Assembly (NCBI GenBank): GCA_046498185.1 | Contig: JAWOBE010000039.1 | Location: forward strand, 4,533 to 68,532 | DNA length: 64,000 nucleotides | Direction of reading: 5' to 3' | From: CAYXDR01 sp046498185 | GTDB lineage: Bacteria; Desulfobacterota; DSM-4660; Desulfatiglandales; Desulfatiglandaceae | Notes under the pieces: model-generated | What the model was told of the DNA's origin: nothing | The model's database searches: none | Seen by the model: only the letters and a program-made list of their open reading frames with translations | Made by a program: the position numbers and the translations under genes | Shown: one piece after another, positions 8,224 to 16,248 of the stretch | Position numbering within the stretch: the stretch's first letter is position 1 | How the letters are laid out: every line of letters starts with the position of its first letter

Positions 8224-8970
8224 ATGCTACGTGTTTCAGACTTGAGCAAAAAATTCGGATCTCTGTGCGTGTTTGACCGTTTCAGCTTCTGTGTGCCTGA
8301 AGGCGGTTTCACCATACTGATCGGTCCGTCGGGCTGCGGGAAGAGCACGCTGTTCGATGTTCTCACCGGGGTGGTTTCGAAAGATTCGGGCGAAATCTCC
8401 TGGCTCGGAGAGAAGACGTTGAATCTGGGGCGGAAGGCTGCGTATATGCAGCAGAAAGACCTTCTTCTTCCATGGCTTTCCCTAATTGAAAATGCCTTAC
8501 TGCCGGTTAGGGTTTCCGGAAAAACCAGTGAGGAGGTCTGCGAAGAAGCGGCATCTCTTTTCCGGCGCCTGGGGCTGGCCGGTTTCGAATCTTATCCCCC
8601 CTCCAAGGTCAGCGGTGGCATGCGCCAGAGGTGTGCGCTGGTTAGGACGCTCATGTTCGGCCGTGAACTGGTTTTACTGGACGAGCCGTTGTCGGCCCTT
8701 GACGCGATTACCAGACGAAGTCTTCAGTCCCTGTTGCTTCTACTTCAGAGTGAATTCGGAAAAAGCCTGCTGATGATCACTCATGACGTGGAAGAAGCTC
8801 TTCAACTTGCCGATGAACTGCTTGTATTAACGCCTCCACCCATGCGGATCAGAGAAAAATTTTCGTTGACCGGAGAAAAACCGCGGCGAATGAACGACCC
8901 GGGTTTGATCGAAATAAAAGAATACATCTTCACGTTGCTTCATGGAGAAAATGGCGATGTCCTGGGCTAG
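8224..8970 (+). CDS. thiZ: ABC transporter ATP-binding protein, thiamine-pyrimidine (HMP) uptake
   Basis: 248 residues. Walker A GPSGCGKST (about residues 35-43), Q-loop within AYMQQKDLLLPWLSLIENALLP, signature VSGGMRQRCALVRTL, Walker B ELVLLDEPLSALD and H-loop THDVEEA. The LLPWLSLxEN pattern is typical of the nitrate/sulfonate/taurine and ThiZ subfamilies; the TPP riboswitch directly upstream and the NMT1-like binding protein downstream point to hydroxymethylpyrimidine or a formylaminopyrimidine precursor. First gene of thiZXY; its end overlaps thiX by 29 bases. Confidence 0.92.
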   Translation: MLRVSDLSKKFGSLCVFDRFSFCVPEGGFTILIGPSGCGKSTLFDVLTGVVSKDSGEISWLGEKTLNLGRKAAYMQQKDLLLPWLSLIENALLPVRVSGKTSEEVCEEAASLFRRLGLAGFESYPPSKVSGGMRQRCALVRTLMFGRELVLLDEPLSALDAITRRSLQSLLLLLQSEFGKSLLMITHDVEEALQLADELLVLTPPPMRIREKFSLTGEKPRRMNDPGLIEIKEYIFTLLHGENGDVLG

Positions 8971-9694
8971 ATGTCTCACCTTCGTTGTTGTAGGCCTTAT
9001 TATATTTTCGTGGGAAACCTTATGCCGGGTCCTCCACGTACCGGCTTTCATTCTCCCTTCGCCGGCAAGGATACTGTATACGGCGGTGGTTCAGGCTCCA
9101 CTGCTTTCCTCAAATACCGCGGTAACCGCGATCGAGATCCTGGCAGGGATATTCGTTGCTCTTTCGGTGGCTCTTCCGCTTGCGACGGTTATGTTTGCCA
9201 GGCCCGCCGTGGAGCATGCTCTGGCTCCGTTTCTGGTGGCGAGCCAGGCCATACCGGTGTTCGCCCTGGCGCCGCTGCTGGTGGTTTGGCTCGGTTACGG
9301 GATTGCCGGCAAAGTTCTTATGGCCGCAATAATCATCTTTTTCCCGATAACGATAAACCTTCTTGAGGGATTCAAAAGCTGCAGCCCCGAATACAGGATG
9401 CTTTTCAACCTGATGGGAGCCGGTTTCTGGAAGCGGATGCGTCTTCTTCACTGGCCCTGGGCGTTACCGTATTTTTTCGCCGGGCTCAAGGTAGGGGTTT
9501 CGATCGCGCCCATTGGCGCGGTAATCGGCGAATGGGTGGGCGCTCAGAAAGGGCTCGGGTTTTTGATGATACAGGCCAATGCACGTCTGAGAGTGGACCT
9601 GGTGTTCGCGGCGATTTTATGGCTTTCCGCCATGGGGCTGGCGATGTGGGGGCTTGTTGGTGTGCTTGAGCGGTGGGTGGTGCGGTGGAAGTAA
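8942..9694 (+). CDS. thiX: ABC transporter permease, thiamine-pyrimidine uptake
   Basis: 250 residues, six membrane segments, BPD_transp_1 fold of the SsuC/TauC/ThiX type. The N-terminal helix is followed by FILPSPARIL, a signature of this subfamily, and the coupling region includes FNLMGAGFWKRMRLLHWP before the AxPYFFAGLKVGVSIAPIGAVIGEWVG stretch. Overlaps thiZ by 29 bases, indicating coupled translation. Downstream, about 185 bases containing a palindromic repeat separate it from thiY. Several in-frame starts lie within the first 20 codons, so the exact N-terminus is uncertain. Confidence 0.9.
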   Translation: MEKMAMSWARCLTFVVVGLIIFSWETLCRVLHVPAFILPSPARILYTAVVQAPLLSSNTAVTAIEILAGIFVALSVALPLATVMFARPAVEHALAPFLVASQAIPVFALAPLLVVWLGYGIAGKVLMAAIIIFFPITINLLEGFKSCSPEYRMLFNLMGAGFWKRMRLLHWPWALPYFFAGLKVGVSIAPIGAVIGEWVGAQKGLGFLMIQANARLRVDLVFAAILWLSAMGLAMWGLVGVLERWVVRWK

Positions 9695-9695
9695 C

Positions 9696-9840
9696 AGCAA
9701 AAAACGACCACGGGTCTGCATCGGCCGGGGTCGGGAACGATTGTCCGGTGTTGGTGTGGGTGTTGGTGTTAGTGTTGGTGATGGTGTTTCGACTTTTTAC
9801 GGTTTCATCAAGGATGGTACTTTTATGCGGTCATCAAGGC
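9696..9840 (+). repeat. Dispersed palindromic repeat, copy C (divergent)
   Basis: Holds GGCCGGGGTCGGG, a run of GGTGTT/GGTGTG/GGTGAT hexamers (about 9745-9787), then GTTTCGACTTTTTACGGTTTCATCAAGG and a second TCATCAAGG. The TTTTTACG...CATCAAGG end is shared with the copies at 26341-26490 and 59829-59996. Lies inside the thiZXY operon between thiX and thiY. Confidence 0.6.
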
Positions 9841-9880
9841 TAAAAATTAAATAAATTATCGATTTTTCAGGAGGTGAACC

Positions 9881-10825
9881 ATGAAATGTAAATATTTTTC
9901 TGTTTTCTTACTTGCTGCTTCACTATTGTTTGCGGCGCTGCCTGCTTCCGGTGCTGAAAAGCTTTCGCTGATGCTCGATTGGTACCCTAATGTGGATCAT
10001 TTGCCGATTTATATCGCGAAGCAGAATGGATATTTCACCGAGGTGGGTGTAGAGGTCGAAATCATGACGCCGTCGGATACTTCCGATGCGCTGAAGCTCG
10101 CTGCGGCGGGAAACGTGGACCTGGCCATAACCTACACACCGCAAACCCTTGTGGGTGCGGCCGAGGGTTTGCCGATAAAGGTTGTAGGACGGCTGGTCGG
10201 CCGCCCACTAAGCACCTTGCTCTACCTTGAAAAATCGGGGATTGAATCCCCGGTGGATTTGAAGGGAAAAAGAATAGGCTATACCGTGCCCGGGATGATG
10301 GATGTTCTTACCGATGCATTCGCTGCGATCAACGGGATAGAGGATTACGAGCTTGTCAACATCGGGTTCACAATCATACAGGCTCTGACAGCAGGCCGTG
10401 TCGATGCCGTTATGGGTGCATACCGCAATTATGAATCAGTCGAACTCACACGCCTCGGTTATCCACATGGATTTTTTGCTCTGGAAAAGTGGGGGATCCC
10501 TGAATACGACGAACTGGTGTTTATAACCGGAACAGGAACTCTTTCGGCCAAGGCGAAGTTTTTGAAGTCCTTTCGCGATGCTATCCAAAAAGGAATTGAA
10601 TATGCGTCGGGTAATCCGTCAAAGGCGCTCGAAATTTATCTCAAAGCGGTGCCGGAGGCACCGAAGGATCTCGAGGAGGCGGCTTTCGCTGAAACCCTGC
10701 CTCTTTATGCCAGGGACCAGGCCCTTGATGTGGCGCGCTGGCAGTGTTTCGCCGATTTCGCGCTCACTCACCGTTTAATCGAAAAAGCCGTGGATGCACG
10801 GGCCGTGCTTCATCATTGGGAATGA
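9881..10825 (+). CDS. thiY: Thiamine-pyrimidine ABC transporter substrate-binding protein (NMT1/THI5-like)
   Basis: 314 residues with a clear signal peptide (residues 1-25, ending ALPASGAE). The mature start KLSLMLDWYPNVDHLPIYIAKQNGYF is the ThiY/NMT1-like hallmark: the LDWxPNxxHxG/PxYxAxxxGYF motif includes residues that bind the pyrimidine ring. Later LAITYTPQTLVGAAEGLPIKVVG and LKGKRIGYTVPG fit the family. A strong AGGAGGTGA ribosome-binding site supports the ATG. Periplasmic partner of ThiX/ThiZ under the same riboswitch, though the repeat in between may cause differential expression. Confidence 0.92.
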   Translation: MKCKYFSVFLLAASLLFAALPASGAEKLSLMLDWYPNVDHLPIYIAKQNGYFTEVGVEVEIMTPSDTSDALKLAAAGNVDLAITYTPQTLVGAAEGLPIKVVGRLVGRPLSTLLYLEKSGIESPVDLKGKRIGYTVPGMMDVLTDAFAAINGIEDYELVNIGFTIIQALTAGRVDAVMGAYRNYESVELTRLGYPHGFFALEKWGIPEYDELVFITGTGTLSAKAKFLKSFRDAIQKGIEYASGNPSKALEIYLKAVPEAPKDLEEAAFAETLPLYARDQALDVARWQCFADFALTHRLIEKAVDARAVLHHWE

Positions 10826-10842
10826 TCGGGTCGGAGACGAAC

Positions 10843-11763
10843 CTATTCAAATTCTTCGGATTCCTCGGCAGGATAGAAAAGAAAGCGTCCGGAGCCCGGG
10901 TCTTCCAGGGCTCCGGGCTCCATCAAAATGGCCTCTGCGGTTTTCCTGAACCGATCGGCCTTCAGCTTCATTGAACGCAGACGCCCGGCCACGCCCCGCT
11001 TAACCAACATGTTTTTGATTCTTTTGAACAGGCTTTCACTCCCATATAAGAGTTTTCCTTCCCATAAAATTTTGCAGGCGACCATACTGGGGAAAGTGTC
11101 GAATGCACTCTGTTCTTCGACCTTGGCGATATCTTTTACCACGTAATCGATTTCTTCCCTCATGTGGGGTGCCATAAGGAGGCGGAGCTTTTCTTCATAT
11201 ACGGCTTCGTCCAGTTTTCTGCGGAATTGTTCGCTGACATCGTTCGTCGTAACAAAAATCAGATCCATATCAGAACCGTTGACGGTTTTTAGTGTGCTTC
11301 TTTCCCTTCTGGGCATGTCATGAGCCATTCCGTAAACTATGTCCCCCGCGATTATCACACACATCCGGCTGGAAACAGCTCGTTCTTCGTCCAGTCTCTC
11401 AGTGATGGCGGAGACGACATTGAGTGCAATCCGCCATTTCATGCTGCTTACTTCCTGTATGTGTTTCTGGACCTGATTGATTTTTTCAGGAATTCGTGGA
11501 TCTCCGTGCAGCCCTATGACGGAATACGTTAGAAAGTTCCTGAGCACCGAAGGTGAGAGCCTCGCATACCCCTCTATCCTCCGATCGAGACGCAAATAAT
11601 CGATCCCGGTTCTGAAAACTTCGATGAGGCCCGATATCATGCATGTACGCCAGAGCTCCCCCTGATTACCGCCGGCATTTTTCCACAGCCCGGAGCCTGT
11701 CAAAGGACCTGATCGGTCAAGTATCTTGACAATCGTGGTTTCGATAGCCGGATCGATTTTCAA
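10843..11763 (-). CDS. Putative nucleotidyltransferase-fold protein
   Basis: 306 residues, unfamiliar as a whole. The N-terminal 70 residues read like a winged-helix segment (ETTIVKILDRSGPLTGSGLWKNAGG). In the middle VNGSDMDLIFVTT matches the GSDxDL metal-binding motif of nucleotidyltransferases, and about 45 residues later EEIDYVVKD could supply the third carboxylate. This suggests a minimal or DUF4037-like nucleotidyltransferase; that is inference from motifs only. It begins with TTG in a TTGA overlap with the stop of the upstream CNNM/CBS gene, so the two are translationally coupled and probably function in one transcript. Convergent with thiY. Confidence 0.55.
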   Translation of the reverse strand: MKIDPAIETTIVKILDRSGPLTGSGLWKNAGGNQGELWRTCMISGLIEVFRTGIDYLRLDRRIEGYARLSPSVLRNFLTYSVIGLHGDPRIPEKINQVQKHIQEVSSMKWRIALNVVSAITERLDEERAVSSRMCVIIAGDIVYGMAHDMPRRERSTLKTVNGSDMDLIFVTTNDVSEQFRRKLDEAVYEEKLRLLMAPHMREEIDYVVKDIAKVEEQSAFDTFPSMVACKILWEGKLLYGSESLFKRIKNMLVKRGVAGRLRSMKLKADRFRKTAEAILMEPGALEDPGSGRFLFYPAEESEEFE

Positions 11764-12830
11764 ACGCTCCGGTTTTTTTCGGAGCCGGAGTTTTTCGCCT
11801 GGGATGTCTTCGCTGATTTTTTTCTCCTCGCCCTCGCAAGGGCCTGTTTGTCGGCTACCTGGTCTGATTCATCCATAATCTCGCGACCAAGTATTTCCTC
11901 CAGGATATCCTCGAGTGTGATGAGCCCGGAAAGGCCCCCGTATTCATCGATCACCACGAACATATGTTCCTTGCGCTCCAGGAATTCCAGCAGCACACGG
12001 TTCAACCGGGCTGTTTCGGCTGTGAAATGAACGGGCTTCGACAGCTCAGATAGTTTCATCTCAGTTTTCCCTGCACTCAGAGCCATAAAAAGCTCTTTTG
12101 TAAAAACGATTCCAGAAATATCTTCCGGATCGTTCCCGTAGACCGGGAACCTGCTGTGTTCCCATTTTTCAGAGGCTTTTCGAGCCTGTTCGAGCGAAAG
12201 ATCCTGTGGCAATGAGAATATCACTGTGCGGGGGGTCATAACTTCCCTGGCGATTTTGCTTTGAAGCGTGAGAACATTTTCAATCGCGGTTTCCTGCTGT
12301 ATCGTTATTCCGCCGCTTCTCCTACTGAGGTTCACCATGATACGCAGCTCTTCATCGGTTATCTGGTCTTCCAGCCTTTTCCTGGCAATAATCCTGGTTA
12401 CCAGGCCGCTTAACCAGATCGCTGGAGTCATGATCCAGATCAAAAATCTGAGACTGTAGGCGACTGGCGATATCAACTTTTTTCCGTAAACCACCCCCGC
12501 AGTTTTAGGAATAATTTCAGAAAACAGAAGGATGGCCAATGTGAAAAAAGCTGAAAACAAAGCAATCCTGTGATTTCCGAACACCGCCGCCGCTGCACTC
12601 CCTGCAACCGCCGCACCTGCCGTGTTCGCGATCGTATTCAGCGAAAGGATCGCAGCGATCGGTTTTTCGATATCCACCCTCATTTCCTTGAAAATTTTAC
12701 CGGCCTTTTTGCCTTCGCGGTATAGGCTTTCAATATGCCTAAGCGGTACCGAGTAGAGTACGGCTTCAAAAAGCGAGCAGCAGGCGGATATGATGATCGC
12801 GAACCCGACTGCGATTACCAGCTCAATCAT
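11760..12830 (-). CDS. CNNM/CorC-type membrane protein with CBS pair
   Basis: 356 residues. The N-terminal DUF21/CNNM domain (about 1-190) has four hydrophobic segments and the conserved FSEIIPKTAGVVYG stretch. A CBS pair follows (about 205-325: MTPRTVIFSLPQDLS..., then HMFVVIDEYGGLSGLITLEDILEEILG, a classic CNNM signature). It ends with a basic Lys/Ser tail and lacks the CorC_HlyC domain found at the end of longer relatives. Family members are implicated in Mg2+/Co2+ homeostasis. Co-transcribed with the nucleotidyltransferase-like gene downstream. Confidence 0.88.
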   Translation of the reverse strand: MIELVIAVGFAIIISACCSLFEAVLYSVPLRHIESLYREGKKAGKIFKEMRVDIEKPIAAILSLNTIANTAGAAVAGSAAAAVFGNHRIALFSAFFTLAILLFSEIIPKTAGVVYGKKLISPVAYSLRFLIWIMTPAIWLSGLVTRIIARKRLEDQITDEELRIMVNLSRRSGGITIQQETAIENVLTLQSKIAREVMTPRTVIFSLPQDLSLEQARKASEKWEHSRFPVYGNDPEDISGIVFTKELFMALSAGKTEMKLSELSKPVHFTAETARLNRVLLEFLERKEHMFVVIDEYGGLSGLITLEDILEEILGREIMDESDQVADKQALARARRKKSAKTSQAKNSGSEKNRSV

Positions 12831-12961
12831 TTTTACCTCTTTCCCAGGTCCCGGAAATGGTCACAGAAATCGGCGTTCGTTCGGACCAGATGCCGCATGA
12901 CCGAAATCTTGAGCGCCGGTCGGAAGACAGGCGGATTTGTTGGTGAATAAGGCGCTTACGA

Positions 12962-12989
12962 TTGACATCGGCATTTAACATGGTATGTT
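12962..12989 (+). promoter_or_regulatory. Promoter upstream of infA
   Basis: TTGACA at 12962-12967, 16 bases, TATGTT at 12984-12989. It lies in the about 300-base region between the divergent CNNM gene and infA; the rest of that region shows nothing else I recognise. Confidence 0.6.
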
Positions 12990-13129
12990 ATGAAAACAGG
13001 TGGACATCAAAAAATCAAGTATTTTAAATTTTCAACGATTTAAACGAAAAAAAATACATTAACATTTGCTTTTTGGCGTGTTTTTTCGATGCAATCGAGC
13101 ATCGGGTTTTCAGCCGGGAAAGGAGTTTC

Positions 13130-13345
13130 GTGAGCCGCGACGATTTAATCCAGATTGAAGGTACAGTAACCAGGGTGCTGGGAGGAGGAACCCTGGAGAT
13201 AGAATGCAACAACAACATGGTTGTACGTGCGGTTCTGTCGGGCCGTATGAAAAAATACCGTATAAGGGTGATGGCCGGAGACCGTGTTCAGGTCAGCGTA
13301 TCTCCGTATGACACCAGCCATGGATTGATCACCTACCGGCTGTGA
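13130..13345 (+). CDS. infA: Translation initiation factor IF-1
   Basis: 71 residues from a GTG start preceded by GGGAAAGGAG; the longer upstream extension is not IF-1-like and begins without a ribosome-binding site. The product is a single OB-fold domain: IEGTVTRVLGGGTLEIE, VLSGRMKKYRIRVMAGDRVQVSVSPYD and GLITYRL are family landmarks (G-x-V-x4-GGxxxxE, sGkmRk, YRL). IF-1 occupies the A site of the 30S subunit during initiation. Slightly divergent at its N-terminus (SRDDLIQ in place of AKED-IE). Stand-alone gene with its own promoter, convergent with the epimerase gene downstream. Confidence 0.93.
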   Translation: MSRDDLIQIEGTVTRVLGGGTLEIECNNNMVVRAVLSGRMKKYRIRVMAGDRVQVSVSPYDTSHGLITYRL

Positions 13346-13363
13346 CGGCCAGGCTTCCGAGTT

Positions 13364-13768
13364 TCAGCCTCTTTCACACAGTTCAATTAAAACGCCGCAG
13401 GTTTCCGCTGGATGAATGAAGGCGATGCGGGCTCCCCCGGCCCCCGGCCGTGGCTCTTTGTCGATGAGCCTTACCCCTTTTTCTTTGAGTTCCTTCAGCG
13501 CCTCGTCGAGGTTTTCAACCCTGAAGGCAAGATGCTGTATCCCCTCTCCTTTTGCATTTATGTACCTGGATACAGGCCCTTCTGAATCGGTGCTCTCCAG
13601 AAGCTCCACTTCACTGCCCGAGACCGGTATGAATGCTACTTTAACTTTCTGGTTTTCTACAATTTCGTGCTCTTTGACTGAAAGACCGAGAACCCGGTTA
13701 TAAAACTCCTCGGCCGGACCCAGGTTTTTCACCGCGACCCCGATGTGATCAATATTGAGTATTTTCAT
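13364..13768 (-). CDS. mce: Methylmalonyl-CoA epimerase
   Basis: 134 residues, one vicinal-oxygen-chelate module pair. Metal-site residues are visible: His in ILNIDHIGVAVKNL, His in GIQHLAFRVENL and Glu in LIELCERG. The internal VKVAFIPVSGSEVELLE and VRLIDKEPRPGAGG...IAFIHP match bacterial methylmalonyl-CoA epimerases, which interconvert the R and S forms between propionyl-CoA carboxylation and the B12-dependent mutase. GGGAGG precedes the ATG. The other methylmalonyl pathway genes are not in this window. Its presence fits propionate metabolism. Confidence 0.93.
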   Translation of the reverse strand: MKILNIDHIGVAVKNLGPAEEFYNRVLGLSVKEHEIVENQKVKVAFIPVSGSEVELLESTDSEGPVSRYINAKGEGIQHLAFRVENLDEALKELKEKGVRLIDKEPRPGAGGARIAFIHPAETCGVLIELCERG

Positions 13769-13918
13769 CCATTCCTCCCGGCCGGATACGCTCCTACGTC
13801 TTATTACCTCTGAGAAGGTTGCGTTTCATCAGCCAAATGGCTATCATTATAATTAAAAGGCTTCGGTTGATAAAAGACTTTACCACACCACCCATTGGAG
13901 AAACAAAGGTTTTCAGAT

Positions 13919-14164
13919 ATGCAGGTCAATAATTTCGATTATGTAAATCGTCCGGTCCGGAAGCAACAGGAGGATACGTTCGGTGAATTCAATGCGACGG
14001 AACTCTATTGTCCTCGCTGTAAGAAGGCCATGCCGGTAAGGGAATACCTACTTCTGGTACTTCCGGATGGTGACAAATACGAATACAGGTGTGCACGGTG
14101 CGGGACGAGCCTGGGGGATAAGCTGGATCATTCAGGGGGCATTTACCGTCCTTCATCGAAATGA
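13919..14164 (+). CDS. Small zinc-ribbon protein
   Basis: 81 residues from the ATG at 13919 (AAAGG about nine bases upstream); a TTG at 13895 would add eight residues. Two CxxC pairs, YCPRCKKAMP and YRCARCGTSLG, form a rubredoxin-like zinc ribbon across about 30 residues. No catalytic motif; likely a cytosolic zinc-binding protein of unknown role. Its stop TGA overlaps the earliest possible start of coaBC, so it heads the coaBC transcript. Confidence 0.65.
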   Translation: MQVNNFDYVNRPVRKQQEDTFGEFNATELYCPRCKKAMPVREYLLLVLPDGDKYEYRCARCGTSLGDKLDHSGGIYRPSSK

Positions 14165-14223
14165 AAGAGATCCAGTGGCTGGACGGCATCGTTCCATCTC
14201 CTACCTGTAGACGGGGAATGATT

Positions 14224-15441
14224 ATGGACAAATGCGTAGTGGTGGGCGTGACCGGGGGTATAGCCGCCTATAAAGCAGCTGAACTGGTTAGATTGCTGGT
14301 CAAAGGCGGATTTCGTACCCGGGTGGTCATGACCCGGAACGCAACCCGCTTCGTTGCACCTCTTACCTTTGAAGCGCTCAGCGGCGGACGGGTTATCGTC
14401 GACATGTGGGAGGAACATGGCGAGGCCATAGATCACATATCACTTGCACAGCAGTCGCAACTCATCGTTGTCGCGCCGGCTACGGCCAATTTTGTCGGGA
14501 AGGCTTCATGCGGAATAGCCGATGATTTTCTTTCGACAATGGTGCTCGCTGCCACGGCCAAGGTGGTGGTTTGTCCGTCTATGAATTCGGTAATGTATAT
14601 GAATAAAGCGGTCCAGGCCAATTTGAATATTCTTCGCTCCCGAGGTATCGAGGTGATTGCTCCTGGTGAGGGCGGTCTTGCGTGCGGCACGGAAGGGCCG
14701 GGCCGCCTGCCGGAGCCCCGGGTGATCTATTCGATAATCTCTGATTTGCTCGCCCAGAAGGATCTTAACGGCTTAAAAATCATGGTGACGGCCGGACCGA
14801 CGGTGGAGTCGATCGATCCGGTTCGTTTCATCAGCAACAGGTCGAGTGGAAAGATGGGATTCGCTTTGGCCGCTACGGCACGGAGGAGGGGAGCCGATGT
14901 CGTTCTTATAAGCGGGCCGACCTCCCTTGACAGGCCGCATGGTGTCGAATACATCCCTGTTCAAACCGCGGAAGAAATGCGGACTGAAGTCCTGGCTCGG
15001 AGTGATGATTGTGATATCTTGATAAAAGCCGCTGCGGTGTCCGATTTCCGTCCTAAGACATCGATCGGTTCAAAGATCAAGAAATGCGGGGCTTCATTGA
15101 GCATGGAGCTGGAACTCAACCCGGACATTCTCGCGGAACTAGGCTCACGCAAGGGATTCAAACCGGTTGTACTGGTAGGTTTCGCGGCTGAAACGGAGGA
15201 TCTTATCCGGCATGCGCAGGAAAAACTGGAGAAAAAGAATCTGGATATGATCGTCGCAAACGACGTCACCGCGCCGGATGCCGGGTTCGATGCGGACACA
15301 AACAGGGTCAAAATATTGTACAGGGATCATAGTGTCGAGAATGTGCCGCTTATGTCCAAGCAGGCCCTTGCAGATTTGTTGCTCGACAGGGCGCGATCCT
15401 TGTTTGAAGATTCGGCGGGGAGGATGGCGTCAGAGGAGTGA
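14224..15441 (+). CDS. coaBC: Bifunctional phosphopantothenoylcysteine decarboxylase / phosphopantothenate--cysteine ligase
   Basis: About 405 residues from the ATG at 14224 (GGGGAATG upstream); starts at 14161 and 14218 are also possible. CoaC domain: VVGVTGGIAAYKAAELVRLL, the substrate-binding PSMNSVMYMNKAV loop (PxMNxxMW equivalent) and a flexible GLACGTEGPGRL flap containing the catalytic Cys. CoaB domain from about 185: TAGPTVESIDPVRFISNRSSGKMGFALA, KAAAVSDFRP and KKNLDMIVAND. Makes 4'-phosphopantetheine for CoA using FMN and CTP. The UDG gene begins at its stop. Confidence 0.95.
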   Translation: MDKCVVVGVTGGIAAYKAAELVRLLVKGGFRTRVVMTRNATRFVAPLTFEALSGGRVIVDMWEEHGEAIDHISLAQQSQLIVVAPATANFVGKASCGIADDFLSTMVLAATAKVVVCPSMNSVMYMNKAVQANLNILRSRGIEVIAPGEGGLACGTEGPGRLPEPRVIYSIISDLLAQKDLNGLKIMVTAGPTVESIDPVRFISNRSSGKMGFALAATARRRGADVVLISGPTSLDRPHGVEYIPVQTAEEMRTEVLARSDDCDILIKAAAVSDFRPKTSIGSKIKKCGASLSMELELNPDILAELGSRKGFKPVVLVGFAAETEDLIRHAQEKLEKKNLDMIVANDVTAPDAGFDADTNRVKILYRDHSVENVPLMSKQALADLLLDRARSLFEDSAGRMASEE

Positions 15442-15443
15442 AG

Positions 15444-16247
15444 ATGGGTACAGGCCGCGGAGTTAAGGCTTATCCCGGCATTGATAAGAATCCGGGCGCA
15501 GTGATCGAATATGTTAAAAGGAGGCTTGAGGCCGGCGCTGTTGCAGGCCTGGGGCCGCCTCCCTTGGGGGCGCGTGCGCGTGGATTTCTGAGAGCCTCTC
15601 CGGGAGCGGATGTGCGGCGTGAGGGTGACGGTAAGATCCCGTCGGAAATTGCAAAGCCTCGCGTTATCGATTCCGGCGCCAAGCTGGATGCGTTGCGTTA
15701 CGAACTCGGGGATTGCAGAAGGTGTAAGCTTTGGCGGAGTAGAAATAAAATTGTTTTCGGGGAGGGATCTCCACATGCCCGGCTTGTTTTTGTAGGGGAG
15801 GGGCCCGGGCGTGACGAAGATCATGAGGGCCGCCCGTTTGTAGGTGAAGCCGGGAAAATGCTGACGAGAATCATCACCAAGGTGATGGGGCTGACCAGGG
15901 ATGATGTTTATATCTGTAACGTTGTAAAATGCCGGCCGCCGGGAAACAGGGACCCGGAGGCGGATGAGATAGCCGCCTGCCTTCCTTTTCTGACTGCACA
16001 GCTTTCTGCAATCGGGCCGGAGGTGATCTGCGTACTCGGCCGCGTGGCCGGCTCGATGCTGCTGGGGAAAGGGTTCAAGATCACCAGAGACAGGGGCCAA
16101 TGGTTTGTGTACAATGGAATACCGGTGATGCCTATTTTTCATCCTGCTTATATACTCAGGGCCGAGGGGCGGCAGAGAGAGCTCAAGATGCTTGTCTGGG
16201 AAGATGTCAAGCAGGTAATGAAAAGGCTGGGACTAAAGGAGAAATAA
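15444..16247 (+). CDS. udg: Uracil-DNA glycosylase, family 4 (iron-sulfur)
   Basis: About 267 residues; ATG at 15444 follows GAGGAG inside the end of coaBC. The first 75 residues are a variable extension. The catalytic domain has motif A GEGPGRDEDHEGRPFVGEAG, the motif B region HPAYILR, and four Fe-S cysteines (CRRC, then the cysteines in YICNVVKCRPP). Family 4 UDGs remove uracil from DNA and are frequent in anaerobes and thermophiles. Catalytic acidic residue and the cluster ligands look intact. Tightly followed by nfeD one base after its stop. Confidence 0.93.
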   Translation: MGTGRGVKAYPGIDKNPGAVIEYVKRRLEAGAVAGLGPPPLGARARGFLRASPGADVRREGDGKIPSEIAKPRVIDSGAKLDALRYELGDCRRCKLWRSRNKIVFGEGSPHARLVFVGEGPGRDEDHEGRPFVGEAGKMLTRIITKVMGLTRDDVYICNVVKCRPPGNRDPEADEIAACLPFLTAQLSAIGPEVICVLGRVAGSMLLGKGFKITRDRGQWFVYNGIPVMPIFHPAYILRAEGRQRELKMLVWEDVKQVMKRLGLKEK

Positions 16248-16248
16248 A

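Noticed and set aside
9696..9840. GGTGTT hexamer run as a possible coding tandem repeat
   Set aside because: No start codon or ribosome-binding site supports a protein, and the run belongs to the dispersed repeat family.
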